DNA of 55,307 nt from Nonomuraea aridisoli (GTDB lineage: Bacteria; Actinomycetota; Actinomycetes; Streptosporangiales; Streptosporangiaceae), in assembly GCF_003236395.1 (NCBI RefSeq), contig NZ_POUD01000023.1, positions 1-55,307 on the forward strand, written 5' to 3'. A program made the position numbers and the translations under genes. Positions 8,954 through 17,877 of the stretch are shown piece by piece (position 1 is the stretch's first letter; each line of letters begins with the position of its first letter). The notes under the pieces were generated by a model. The model had not been told where the DNA came from, did not search any database, and was given only the letters and a program-made list of their open reading frames with translations.

Positions 8954-9307
8954 TCAGCCGCTGGCCACTGCCTTCTCCAGCAACCCCAGCGCGCCCGGAA
9001 GCCCCGCAGCCACCGTCGCGATCATGATTCCCATGCCGGCCAACCCGGAATGCTTGTGCGGGTACTCGATCCGATGCAGACCGGATTCGGCGATCGCGGC
9101 GACCTCTCTGGGACGTTGCATCTGCCGACCATCGTTGGTGAGCATGGCGTCGAATCCCTTATCGGCGGCTCGCGGATAGAGCGACTCATCGCGGGTGCCG
9201 GACCACCCAGGAAGATCCAAGAGATGGACGATCTCGTGACATAACACGAAGCTTGTCAGGACCTGCTGCAGAGGGCGTGGGACGTTCTCATCCAGCAACA
9301 GTCGCAC
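8954..9307 (-). CDS. DUF5615 PIN-like toxin
   Basis: Translation from GTG 9305-9307 gives 117 residues. LLLDENVPRPL places the first acidic residues of a PIN-like nuclease fold (Mut7-C/DUF5615), GTRDESLYPRAADKG supplies the second Asp, and FDAMLTNDGRQM is the T-x-D strand. Such proteins are predicted RNases and form type II pairs with DUF433 antitoxins. The gene starts inside the end of the antitoxin frame (20-base overlap), the typical antitoxin-first arrangement. The usual D-x-D-F after the T-x-D strand is replaced by DGRQ, so activity should not be assumed. Confidence 0.7.
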   Translation of the reverse strand: MRLLLDENVPRPLQQVLTSFVLCHEIVHLLDLPGWSGTRDESLYPRAADKGFDAMLTNDGRQMQRPREVAAIAESGLHRIEYPHKHSGLAGMGIMIATVAAGLPGALGLLEKAVASG

Positions 9308-9938
9308 GCTGTTCCCTGGACGGTTCGTAGCTGTCAACGTAGTCGGCGAAATCCGCCGCATCGAGCGCAGCCGTGACGCTCACGCTCGGGTAATAGTCAC
9401 CGATCCGCTCTGGCGGCACACCATCGCGCAGCAACGCGGCCACCTCGTCGTAGGGCACGCGGGTCCCGTCGATCACGGGAACACCGCCCCGCACCGCCGG
9501 ATCGACCATCACGTGCTCACGAGGCTTGAGGAGATCCGGAATGTGCCTGCCATCCCGATAGAACGGACGTAGCACGTCCACCAGATCGTGGATGACCACA
9601 TTGGCCCGTCGATGCACCAGGTCGGTCGCCTGACCGGGCTCCACCAGATAAATGGTCGAGCCATCGGCCACCAGCCGGTAGGCCGACAGGTGCGCACGTT
9701 CCTCCAGATCGTCGCGGAGAGTGTCGAGGGCGCGACGGATCCTCTGCAGCGAGGCGTCGTTACGGAGCTTCACGCACGTACGTAGCGCGATCAGGTCGCG
9801 AAAGGAGTAGAGCACCGGCCGGGTCACGGAGATTTCCGGAACCAGCACGGCACCGCGTTCAGTGGCCTTACGCCAATGGGCCAGCTGACGAAGCGTGGCT
9901 CCCGACAACGCCGCCGCCAGTTTGGGCGTGTAGGACAC
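9288..9938 (-). CDS. DUF433 antitoxin with MerR-like N-terminal HTH
   Basis: The 216-residue protein starts at GTG 9938 behind a strong AGGAGGTG site. Residues 1-40 (LAAALSGATLRQLAHWRKA) resemble the MerR-type winged helix seen in long DUF433 proteins. The C-terminal 75 residues carry the DUF433 signature: HVMVDPAVRGGVPVIDGTRVPYDEVAALLRDGVPPERIGDYYPSV. The role would be to neutralise the DUF5615 toxin and repress the shared promoter. The upstream promoter lies beyond 9960. Confidence 0.78.
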   Translation of the reverse strand: MSYTPKLAAALSGATLRQLAHWRKATERGAVLVPEISVTRPVLYSFRDLIALRTCVKLRNDASLQRIRRALDTLRDDLEERAHLSAYRLVADGSTIYLVEPGQATDLVHRRANVVIHDLVDVLRPFYRDGRHIPDLLKPREHVMVDPAVRGGVPVIDGTRVPYDEVAALLRDGVPPERIGDYYPSVSVTAALDAADFADYVDSYEPSREQRATVAG

Positions 9939-10257
9939 CCCGCTTCACCTCCTCTCATGCACCGAGAAGCTTCATCATCGCAAACGTCTCCGTCTTCCAC
10001 TGGTCTTTCCCACGACGACCATGTCACTGGCACGTGCCCGCCACGGCGGCTACGGCGTTGTCAGCAGCGATCAGCGTGGTCATCGTGCCCCGCAGAGAAC
10101 CTTCGGTCATGAGAGGAACAGAGCCGAAGATCGATCGTCGCTCGATGCCGGCGCCTCGTCACCGACTCCCCTCCGTACCGTCAATTGCCGGACCTGTGCG
10201 GCCCCGAGCACCTACTGGGCCGACGTAGACCGCCCCGGCGACCGGCGCGCGCCTGCC
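9939..10257. other. 319-bp gap upstream of the toxin-antitoxin operon
   Basis: The gap lies between the divergent-side end of the antitoxin gene and the stop of the deacetylase gene. It must carry the toxin-antitoxin promoter. A 10-bp perfect palindrome GGCACGTGCC sits at 10029-10038, a possible operator. No coding potential is evident. Confidence 0.4.
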
Positions 10258-12570
10258 TCAGTCGAGGATCACGTACGGCTCCGGCGGCTCGCCCGGGAAG
10301 ACCAGGGGTGCGTAGGGGACCGGGTTCTCGACCACCGGGATCGGCAGGTTCGACGGGATCAGGCGGTCCGCCACCACGTCGCCGTGGCGGTCGACGGTGC
10401 CGAAGCAGTAGCCCAGCTCGCGGGCGGCGTCGATGAGCAGGGCGAGGGCACCGTTCGTGCCGGGGCCGGCCGGGGTGTCGTACGGGCCGTCGTGCAGCGA
10501 GATGATCGCGCCCGGCCGCAGTTGCGCGACGAGCGCGTCGCTGATCTGCTGCGGCGTGCGCTCCGGCACCCAGTCGTCGGTGCCGATGCGGGTCATGTAG
10601 GCGGTGTAGCCCATGTCCGCGATGATCTGCAGGACCTGCGCGTTCGCGGCGCCGAACGGCGGGCGGATGCCCTGGAACGAGATCGGCGCTCCCGCGGCGG
10701 CGAACGCCGCCTCAGCGGCCAGGATCTCCCGGCGGACGCCGTCGGGGCCTTCGGCGGCCAGCACCTGGTTGAGGTTCGCGTGGCTGTGGGTGTGGTTGAG
10801 CAGTTCGTGCCCTTCGGCCAGCTGGAACCTGGCGAACTGCGGGTTGGCCGCGACCCTGGTGCCGGTGTCCATGAACACGCCGGTCACCTGCTTGTCGCGC
10901 AGGATCCGCAGCGTCTCCGTCCGGTAGTGCGACGGCCCGTCGTCGAACTGTATGGCCAGCCGGCGGTCGCAGGTGTTGGGGACGGACGTGTCGCGCGGGC
11001 CGCCGACGTGGGTGCGGGCGGCGGCCGCGACGACGCGGTCCCGGTCCGGGCCGCTGAGCAGGCCGGCCTCGGCGAACGCGTCGGCGGCGGCGCGGGCGGC
11101 CGACACGAAGGCGCCGTGGGTGGCGAACGGCTCCCGTTCCCAGATCCGGTCCAGCAGCGTGCAGCCGTCGGGGCCCTGCGGGTTGCGGATGCCGGTGTCC
11201 ACGCGCGGCGGCCCGAACCAGACCGTCTCCTCAGGCGACCACCCGTTCGGGCAGGCGTCGGAGGCGGCTCCCGTGCCGAGGGACCTTGAGCTCACGCCCG
11301 TGGCTGCGGGGCTGTCGGACGCGGCATTGACGGCGGTCGCTGCTGTCGTGGTCGCGGCCGGGGTGACCGGCGTGGGGGTGATGATCCGGTACGGCTCCGG
11401 CGGTGTCCCGCCGCCGAACAGCAAAGGCAGGTACGGCACCGCGTTGACGACCGACGGGATCGGCTCACCGCTGGAGACGTACCGGTCGGCGACGATCGCG
11501 CCGGTGCTGTCGAACGTGCCGAAGCACAGCCCGGCCGCCCGGATGTCGTCGATGATCAGCGGCAGCGCCTTCATCAGCTCCGGACCGGCCACGGTGTCGA
11601 TGGGGCCGTCGTGCAGGAAGATGTTCCGCCGCCCGTCGGCGATGCCCGCGGCCACGTCGGCCCGCAACTGCTCGGCCGGCCGGTCCGGCAGCCAGTCCGC
11701 CGCGTCGATGTCACCGCTGACGACCGTGAACCCCAGCCGCTCCAGCTCGGCCCTGACCTGCGCGTTCGCCGCCAGGAACGGCGGCCGCATGCCGGCGAAC
11801 GGCCGTTCGACGCCCGCCCGGTCCAGCGCCTCCTCCGTGGTGCGCATCTCGGTCCGGAGCCTCGGCACGGTGACCTGGTTGAGGTTGGGATGCTCGTAGG
11901 TGTGGTTGAGCACGAGGTGCCCCTCGCGCCGCTCGAACGCCGGCAGTCGCGGGTTGGCGTCGATGCGCATGCCCACGTCGAAGAACGTCGCGGTGACCTG
12001 CTTCTCGCGCAGGATCTCCAGGGTCCGCGAACGGTAGAACGACGGCCCGTCGTCGAACGTCAGGGCCACCCGATCGGTGCAGGTGTTGGGGACCGAGTCG
12101 TCGGCCGGCCCGCCGACGTCCGACCGCGCCGCGGCCGATCGGATGGCAGCCGCCTCGCGCGCGTCGAGCAGGCCGAGGTCGCCGAACTCGCGCGTGGCAC
12201 GGGCGACGGTGGCGACGAACTCGCCATGGGTGGCGAACGGCTCCTCCTGCCAGACGACGTCGAGCAGCGTGCAACCGTCGTCCCGCCCGGGGTTGGGGAT
12301 GCCGGTGTCGATGCGCGGCGGCCCGAACCAGACCGTGGCCTCGGTGGACCACCCACCCGGACAGGCGTCCGCCGAGGCGCCCGCCGAATCCGAGCCACCT
12401 AAGGTGCCTGGCGACTCCGCTCCCGGTAAGCCACTCAACGGTCCCGCGCCGGACGCCACCGTGGGCGGGCCCGCGGCGGCGCCGGGTGCGGCCACCACGG
12501 TCCCGAGCAGCGCGGTCACCAGCGCCAGCGCTCCCGCCGTCACCGATCGTCCTGTCACCGTCCTGGCCAT
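10258..12570 (-). CDS. Secreted polysaccharide deacetylase with two NodB domains
   Basis: The start at ATG 12570 follows AAGGAGG. The 770-residue product has a signal peptide (ALALVTALLGTVVAAPGAAAG) and two copies of a roughly 370-residue unit, each opening with DACP(G/N)GWS..TVWFGPPR. Each unit contains a carbohydrate esterase 4 (NodB) domain: TFDDGPS (171-177) and QFDDGPS (541-547), the metal-binding NHTYEH (222-227) and NHTHSH, RPPF, and a C-terminal LHDG. All five catalytic motifs are intact in both halves. It likely removes N-acetyl groups from peptidoglycan, chitin or a capsule outside the cell. No gene overlaps it and it is transcribed alone. Confidence 0.88.
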   Translation of the reverse strand: MARTVTGRSVTAGALALVTALLGTVVAAPGAAAGPPTVASGAGPLSGLPGAESPGTLGGSDSAGASADACPGGWSTEATVWFGPPRIDTGIPNPGRDDGCTLLDVVWQEEPFATHGEFVATVARATREFGDLGLLDAREAAAIRSAAARSDVGGPADDSVPNTCTDRVALTFDDGPSFYRSRTLEILREKQVTATFFDVGMRIDANPRLPAFERREGHLVLNHTYEHPNLNQVTVPRLRTEMRTTEEALDRAGVERPFAGMRPPFLAANAQVRAELERLGFTVVSGDIDAADWLPDRPAEQLRADVAAGIADGRRNIFLHDGPIDTVAGPELMKALPLIIDDIRAAGLCFGTFDSTGAIVADRYVSSGEPIPSVVNAVPYLPLLFGGGTPPEPYRIITPTPVTPAATTTAATAVNAASDSPAATGVSSRSLGTGAASDACPNGWSPEETVWFGPPRVDTGIRNPQGPDGCTLLDRIWEREPFATHGAFVSAARAAADAFAEAGLLSGPDRDRVVAAAARTHVGGPRDTSVPNTCDRRLAIQFDDGPSHYRTETLRILRDKQVTGVFMDTGTRVAANPQFARFQLAEGHELLNHTHSHANLNQVLAAEGPDGVRREILAAEAAFAAAGAPISFQGIRPPFGAANAQVLQIIADMGYTAYMTRIGTDDWVPERTPQQISDALVAQLRPGAIISLHDGPYDTPAGPGTNGALALLIDAARELGYCFGTVDRHGDVVADRLIPSNLPIPVVENPVPYAPLVFPGEPPEPYVILD

Positions 12571-12703
12571 GGCCCCTCCTTCGGGGGTCGAGGGCATGCC
12601 GAACGAGAGATCCACTCACGGCGACGCGAAACGCCGAGCAGATCGCTGATCTCTGTGAACGTACCTGCGACCGGTGGTCACCGGAACCCTTGGGTGACAG
12701 ACT

Positions 12704-12725
12704 TTTTCATCAAGGTGATTGAAAA
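12704..12725. promoter_or_regulatory. Dyad TTTTCA-N10-TGAAAA
   Basis: An AT-rich inverted repeat lies 134 bp upstream of the deacetylase start and 13 bp past the stop of the ROK kinase. It could be an operator of the deacetylase gene or a weak terminator of the kinase gene. The sequence alone cannot decide. Confidence 0.35.
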
Positions 12726-12737
12726 CTTCCCGATGGG

Positions 12738-13748
12738 TCACCCCGCGACGGCGGCGGCCAGCGCTCCGGCGACCGCCGCGCGTGGCCCGAACGTACTGGC
12801 CCTGACCTGCAGCGACTCCCCCTCGGTGACGGCCAGCCAGCGCCGGGTGGCGGCCAGCGTCTCCGGCCGCGACCCGATCCCCCCGCCCAGCACGAACGTC
12901 GCCGGATCGACGATCGCCCGCACCGCCCGCAGCGCCAGCGCCAGCATCCGGCCCAGCTCGTCCAGCACCTGCGCCGCCGCCCCGTCACCACTCGCCGCGG
13001 CCGCGAAGACCTCCGGCGCGGGGCGCCCGCTCCCGGCCAGCTGCTGGTAGCGGCGCTCGATGCCACGCCCGCTGACCTGCTGCTCCAGCGGCCCGTGCAC
13101 GAGGTTGGCCGGGTCGAACGGGTCCGCGCCGAACGGCAGGTCGGCCACCTCGCCCGCCAGCCCGCGACTGCCCGCGTACATCCGGCCGCCGAGCACCAGG
13201 CCGAGCCCGACCCCCGTGCCGACCGCGACGAACGCGAGGTCGCCCTCCCCCGGCCGCCAGACGTGCTCGCCCCAGGCGGCGAGGTTGGCGTCGTTGTGCA
13301 CGAGCGGCCGGACGCCGAGGCGGGCCTCGAGGTCGGCGAGCACGTTCATCCGGTCCCAACCCGGGATGTTGGGCGCGTGACCCACGGCGCCGCTGACCGG
13401 ATCGGGGGCGCCGGGACAGCCGACGGCCACCCGCGGCGGCCGCTTCCCGCCGCCCGCGTCCGCCGTCAGCGACGTCACCAGGCGGGCGATCTGGCCGGTC
13501 ACGGCGGTGCCGCCGCGCGGATCCGTGCGTTCGGCGCGATCCAGCAGCCGGTGCCCGGCGGGATCGTAGAGCACGGCGTGCAGCTTGGTCCCGCCCAGAT
13601 CGACCCCGACGACCGGCTCGGCCGCGCCTGCCGCGACCGCCTCGCCGGCGGCCGTGCCGACGCCGCCCGACGGCAGCCAGCCGGCCTCGGCCAGCGCCCG
13701 GCGCAGGGGTCCGGCCGTGCCGGTACGGTCGGTTCCTGGCATCACCAC
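12738..13748 (-). CDS. ROK-family sugar kinase-like protein
   Basis: The protein has about 336 residues from the GTG at 13746-13748, chosen for the GGAG nine bases upstream. VVGVDLGGTKLHAVLYD is the phosphate-1 loop, HNDANLAAWGEHVW contains the catalytic Asp of ROK kinases, and FVAVGTGVGLGLVLGG is the phosphate-2 loop. FVLGGGIGS is the adenosine motif. The family zinc cluster CxCGxxGCxE is absent: the region reads LAGEVADLPFGADPFDPANL. It probably phosphorylates the sugar brought in by the adjacent ABC transporter, or has become a sensor. It is divergent from the ROK regulator. Confidence 0.78.
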   Translation of the reverse strand: MVMPGTDRTGTAGPLRRALAEAGWLPSGGVGTAAGEAVAAGAAEPVVGVDLGGTKLHAVLYDPAGHRLLDRAERTDPRGGTAVTGQIARLVTSLTADAGGGKRPPRVAVGCPGAPDPVSGAVGHAPNIPGWDRMNVLADLEARLGVRPLVHNDANLAAWGEHVWRPGEGDLAFVAVGTGVGLGLVLGGRMYAGSRGLAGEVADLPFGADPFDPANLVHGPLEQQVSGRGIERRYQQLAGSGRPAPEVFAAAASGDGAAAQVLDELGRMLALALRAVRAIVDPATFVLGGGIGSRPETLAATRRWLAVTEGESLQVRASTFGPRAAVAGALAAAVAG

Positions 13749-13805
13749 GGGCTGCGTCTCCAGTCTTGAGCGGGATCCCGTTCGAGCGGGCCGGGACGAG
13801 TACAG

Positions 13806-13818
13806 TATCAGCCTGATA
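13806..13818. promoter_or_regulatory. Palindromic operator TATCAG-C-CTGATA
   Basis: A perfect 13-bp palindrome lies in the 90-bp gap between the divergent ROK kinase and ROK regulator genes, 21 bases before the regulator ATG. AT-rich dyads of this sort are typical ROK/NagC-type sites. Binding by the adjacent regulator is inference. Confidence 0.55.
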
Positions 13819-13838
13819 GAAAACTCCAGGGAGCACCA

Positions 13839-15047
13839 ATGTCCGGTCCGACCTCCTCGACGGCCAACGCCGGCACCGTCTCGCGGGTGAACCAGACCGC
13901 GATCCTCGACGTGCTGCGCCGTCACGGGCCGCTGTCGCGGCAGGAGATCGGCGCCCGTACGGGGCTCAGCGCCGCGACCGTGAACCGGCTGGCCGGCCAG
14001 CTGCTGCGCAAGGGCCTGGTCGTGACCGACGGGCACCAGCCGTCCACCGGCGGGCGGCCCTCGATCCTGCTGCGCTACAGCGGCCGGGCGCACCTGGTGT
14101 CCGTCGTCCACGTGGGCGCCACCCGCACCGAGGGCGCGCTGGTCGACTTCGACGGCACCATCGTCCACCGCGTCCGGCCGCCGATGGTCCCCGGAGTGCT
14201 GCACGCCGCCGACCGCGCGACCATCCGCCTGGAGGAGGCGCTCTCCGTCGTCACCGAGCTGGGCGCCGCCGCCGCCGAGCGGGGCCAGCCCAGCCAGGCC
14301 GTCGGGGTCGCCGTCCCCGGCGTCGTCGACGGCGCCGAGGGCCGCGTGACCTGGGCGCCCGCGCTCGACTGGCGCGAGGTGCCGGTCGGCTCGGTGCTGC
14401 ACGACCGCACCGGCCTGCCCGTCGTGGTCGAGAACGACGCCAACCTGCTGGCCGTCGGCGAGCACCGCCGGGGCGCCGGCCAGGGTGTGCAGGACCTCGT
14501 CGCCGTGGTGCTCGGCACCGGCATCGGCGTCGGCATCGTCACCGGCGGCCGGCTGCACCGCGGCTCGCGCGCGGCGGCCGGCGAGATCGGCTACATGCTG
14601 ATGGAGCGCTCGTCGCTGACCCGGTTCTTCCCCGGCTTCGGCGACCTGGAGAGCCGCGTCGGCTCCGCCGGGCTGACCCGGCAGGCCCGCGAGCGCGGCA
14701 TCGTCGCGCCGGCCGACCGGCCGCTCACCGCCGCCGACGTGTTCGACCTGGTCAGGAACGGCAGCGCCGAGGCGCGGGCGCTGCTGGAGGAGACGCTCGA
14801 CCACGTCGCGCTGGCCGTCGCCAACCTGTGCACCGTGCTGGACCCGGAGCTGGTCATCGTCGGCGGCGAGATGGGCGGCGCGGCCGACCTCATCACGCCC
14901 GGCCTGCGCGACCGGCTCGTCGGCCGGATCCCGCACGTGCCGCGGATGGCCGCCTCCGCGCTGGGCGACGACGCCGCGATCGTCGGCGCCGCGGAGCTGG
15001 CCGCGCGCCTGGTGAGCGACTTCGCCTACGTCCAGGCCACCCCCTGA
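13839..15047 (+). CDS. ROK-family transcriptional regulator (XylR/NagC type)
   Basis: The 402-residue protein has an N-terminal winged helix (SRVNQTAILDVLRRHGPLSRQEIGARTGLSAATVNRLAGQL, residues 15-55) joined to a ROK domain. The sugar-binding part keeps VENDANLLAVGE and VVLGTGIGVGIVTGG. The Cys-rich zinc motif is missing, as in the neighbouring kinase. CAGGGAGCACC precedes ATG 13839. It probably represses the downstream transporter operon and the divergent kinase until a sugar binds. Confidence 0.85.
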   Translation: MSGPTSSTANAGTVSRVNQTAILDVLRRHGPLSRQEIGARTGLSAATVNRLAGQLLRKGLVVTDGHQPSTGGRPSILLRYSGRAHLVSVVHVGATRTEGALVDFDGTIVHRVRPPMVPGVLHAADRATIRLEEALSVVTELGAAAAERGQPSQAVGVAVPGVVDGAEGRVTWAPALDWREVPVGSVLHDRTGLPVVVENDANLLAVGEHRRGAGQGVQDLVAVVLGTGIGVGIVTGGRLHRGSRAAAGEIGYMLMERSSLTRFFPGFGDLESRVGSAGLTRQARERGIVAPADRPLTAADVFDLVRNGSAEARALLEETLDHVALAVANLCTVLDPELVIVGGEMGGAADLITPGLRDRLVGRIPHVPRMAASALGDDAAIVGAAELAARLVSDFAYVQATP

Positions 15048-15214
15048 CACGACCGCTCGCCCGGCGGGAAAGCCGGTGGAAGGCCGACGGGAAAGCCGGA
15101 AGGCGCCGAAAAGGACGCCGCCAACGGTAGACGGCAGCCCCGGCCGTGGGGCACCATTGGGCCACTTATTGCTCGTGCTGGATGAAAAGTTCGCCGAGAA
15201 AGGGTGTGGTCCCG

Positions 15215-16291
15215 ATGCCGAGACCGAGTCGAAGGTGGCGTGCGGGTGCCGCGGCCGGCGCCTTGGCGGTGCTCCTGGCGGCCTGCAGCTCGGGCGACGG
15301 CGGCACCGGCGGGGGTGGTGGCGGCGAGGGCGCGTCGAGGCCGTTCACCATCGGGCTGAGCAACGGCTTCGTCGGCAGCGAGTGGCGCACCCAGATGGTC
15401 GACGGCGTGGAGGCCGCGTTCGCCGAGTACAAGAACGAGAGCGTCGTGGACGAGCTGGTCGTCGAGAGCGCCGACACCGACGTCAACGGCCAGATCCAGC
15501 AGATCCGCAACCTCATCAACCGCGACGTCGACGCGATCATCGTGAACCCGAACTCCGAGACCGCCCTCGACGCCGTCTTCCGCGAGGCGTCCCAGCAGGG
15601 CATCGAGGTGTTCGCCATCGACCAGGCGGTCACCTCCCAGGACGTCACGAACGTCGTCATCGACCAGGCCGAATGGGCCCGCATCTCCGCCGAGTGGCTG
15701 GCCGGGCAGGTCGGCAGGGGCGGCGACATCGTCGTCGTCAACGGCATCGCCGGCCACCCGGCCAACGAGATGCGCTGGGAGGCCGCCCAGAAGGTCTTCA
15801 CCGACGCGGGCGTCAACGTGCTCAGCGTCGCCGACGGGAACTGGGACCAGGCCACCGGTCAGCAGGTCATGACGAACCTGCTGGCCACCTACCCCGACGT
15901 CGACGGCGTCTGGACGCAGGACGGCATGGCGCAGGGCGTGTTCCGCGCCGTCCAGGCGGCCGGCCGGCTGGACCAGATCAAGATCTCCGGCGAGGCCCGG
16001 GTCGGCTTCATGCGGCTGTGGAACGAGGCCCGCGCCGACGGCTTCGAGAGCATCGGCGTGGTGAACCCGCCCGGCGGCGCCGTCTCCGCGCTGCACATGG
16101 CCGTCAACGTGCTCGACGGCCGGCAGTTCGCCTCCGGGCGCATGAACGGCAACACCGTCCACGTCCCGATCCCGTACACCGTGGACGAGAGCAACTTCGA
16201 GGAGCACTGGGGCAGGGTCAGCGGCGAGAACGACGCCTACAGCCTGGACGGCTCGCTGACCCGCGACGAGGCCGCGGCCTTCTTCCAATGA
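15215..16291 (+). CDS. Sugar ABC transporter substrate-binding lipoprotein (CUT2 type)
   Basis: A 358-residue periplasmic-binding-protein-like lipoprotein of the Peripla_BP_4 family. LAVLLAACSSGD is the signal peptide end with lipobox LAAC; a Gly-rich linker follows. FTIGLSNGFVGSEWRTQMVDG begins the first lobe, INRDVDAIIVNPNSETAL is the hinge strand, and VDGVWTQDGMAQGVFRAVQ belongs to the second lobe. ATG 15215 fits the signal peptide; a GTG at 15206 is possible. The stop overlaps the ATPase start by four bases. Confidence 0.85.
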   Translation: MPRPSRRWRAGAAAGALAVLLAACSSGDGGTGGGGGGEGASRPFTIGLSNGFVGSEWRTQMVDGVEAAFAEYKNESVVDELVVESADTDVNGQIQQIRNLINRDVDAIIVNPNSETALDAVFREASQQGIEVFAIDQAVTSQDVTNVVIDQAEWARISAEWLAGQVGRGGDIVVVNGIAGHPANEMRWEAAQKVFTDAGVNVLSVADGNWDQATGQQVMTNLLATYPDVDGVWTQDGMAQGVFRAVQAAGRLDQIKISGEARVGFMRLWNEARADGFESIGVVNPPGGAVSALHMAVNVLDGRQFASGRMNGNTVHVPIPYTVDESNFEEHWGRVSGENDAYSLDGSLTRDEAAAFFQ

Positions 16292-17877
16292 GCGCGCTGC
16301 TGGAGATGACCGGCGTCCGCAAGCGGTACGGCGGCGTCCAGGCGCTCGACGGGGCGAGCCTCACCGCGCTGCGCGGTGAGGTGCACGCCCTGCTCGGCCC
16401 GAACGGCTCCGGCAAGAGCACCCTGGACAAGACACTGGCCGGCACGGTCGTCCCCGACTCCGGCGAGATCCGGATCGACGGCGCCCAGGCCCGCATCGGC
16501 GGCCCGCGTGACGCGCACGCGCTCGGCGTCGCCGCCGTCTACCAGCAGCTGAGCATCGTCGGCGACCTGACGGTGACCCAGAATGTGGTGCTCGGGCTGG
16601 AGCCGGCGCGCCGGTCGGGGTTCCTCGACCACCGCGCCGCCCGCGACCGCGCCGCAACGGCCCTGGAACGGTTCGCCGCCGCCTTCTCCGGCCGCCTGCC
16701 CCTGGACCGCCCGGCCGCCTCCCTCCGCCCCGGCGAACAGCAGATCGTCGAGGTCGCGAAGGCCCTGGCCCGCGACCCCCGGATCCTCGTGCTGGACGAG
16801 GCCACCGCGTCCCTGCACAAGGAGCAGGTCGAGGTGCTGTTCGAGGTGGTCCGCGAGTTGCGCGCGGCCGGTGTGCTGGTGGTCTTCACCTCACACCGGC
16901 TGGACGAGGTCTTCGCCCTCTGCGACCGCGCCACCGTCCTGCGCAACGGCCGCACCGTCGCCACCGTCGACCTCTCCTCCACCAGCGAGGACGCCCTGGT
17001 CCGCCTGATGGTCGCCGCCCCTCGTCCCGAGCCCGCGAGCCCGCCCGAGGCGCCGCACCGAGCATCCGCCGGAACGAGTGCCGCCGCGCACGGAGCCCGG
17101 GAAGCGCCGGTCCGCGGCGGCACGGCGGAGCCGGGGGCGGTGGCCCTGGAGGTGCGTGGGCTCACCACCGACCGGCTGCGCGACGTCGACTTCACCGTCC
17201 GCGCCGGTGAGGTGCTGGGACTCGGCGGGCTGCAGGGGCAGGGCCAGTCCGAGCTGCTGCTGGCGCTGTTCGGCGCCGCCCGGATCACCGCCGGGGACGT
17301 GCTGCTGGACGGCGAGGCGCTGCCGCTGACCTCCCCGGCCAGGGCGGCCCGCGCGGGGGTCGCCCTGGTGCCCGGCGACCGGGCGCGGCAGGGCATGTTC
17401 GCCTCCCGTCCGATCCAGGAGAACCTCTCACTGGCCAGCATGCGCCGCCGAGCCCGGATGAAGCTCGCGCTCAGCGCGCCGGCCGAGCGGCGCGCCGCCC
17501 GATCGATGGTCGAACGGCTCGGCATCAAGATCGGCTCGCTGAACGATCCGGTGGCCACCCTGTCGGGCGGCAACCAGCAGAAGGTCGTCATCGGCAAGTG
17601 GCTGCTCGACCGGCCACGGGTCGTCCTGCTCGACGACCCCGCCAAGGGCGTCGACGTGGCCGCGAAGGAGGAGATCTACGCGATCATCCGCGGCCTCGCC
17701 GCCGAGGGCGCCGTCGTCATCCTCAACTCCAGCGACAACCGTGAGCTGACCGAACTGAGCGACCGCGTCCTGGTGCTGTTCGAGGGGGCCGTCGCCGAGG
17801 AGCTGACCGCGGCGGCGATCACCGAGAACCGGCTGGTGTCCAGCGCGCTGCGCCTCGCCCCAGGAGAAACCCTGTGA
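16288..17877 (+). CDS. Sugar ABC transporter ATP-binding protein (RbsA/XylG type, two NBDs)
   Basis: The 529-residue protein carries two nucleotide-binding domains, as usual for CUT2 systems. The first has Walker A GPNGSGKST and Walker B ILVLDEATASL but a degenerate signature (ASLRPGEQQIVEVAKAL). The second has a degenerate Walker A (GGLQGQGQSE), the intact signature LSGGNQQK, and LLDDPAKGVDV. Thus one complete ATP site would form from Walker A of half 1 with the signature of half 2. A long Ala/Pro-rich linker joins them. The gene overlaps the lipoprotein gene by ATGA and the next short ORF by GTGA. Confidence 0.88.
   Translation: MSALLEMTGVRKRYGGVQALDGASLTALRGEVHALLGPNGSGKSTLDKTLAGTVVPDSGEIRIDGAQARIGGPRDAHALGVAAVYQQLSIVGDLTVTQNVVLGLEPARRSGFLDHRAARDRAATALERFAAAFSGRLPLDRPAASLRPGEQQIVEVAKALARDPRILVLDEATASLHKEQVEVLFEVVRELRAAGVLVVFTSHRLDEVFALCDRATVLRNGRTVATVDLSSTSEDALVRLMVAAPRPEPASPPEAPHRASAGTSAAAHGAREAPVRGGTAEPGAVALEVRGLTTDRLRDVDFTVRAGEVLGLGGLQGQGQSELLLALFGAARITAGDVLLDGEALPLTSPARAARAGVALVPGDRARQGMFASRPIQENLSLASMRRRARMKLALSAPAERRAARSMVERLGIKIGSLNDPVATLSGGNQQKVVIGKWLLDRPRVVLLDDPAKGVDVAAKEEIYAIIRGLAAEGAVVILNSSDNRELTELSDRVLVLFEGAVAEELTAAAITENRLVSSALRLAPGETL

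Noticed and set aside
8954..9307. HExxH-like HEIVH in the toxin, suggesting a zinc peptidase
   Set aside because: The segment aligns with the middle of DUF5615, and no third metal ligand or peptidase fold is present.
12738..15050. A 770-residue minus-strand frame across the ROK genes
   Set aside because: It is the ROK kinase frame extended through the antisense of the regulator gene; codon choice and motifs show two divergent genes.
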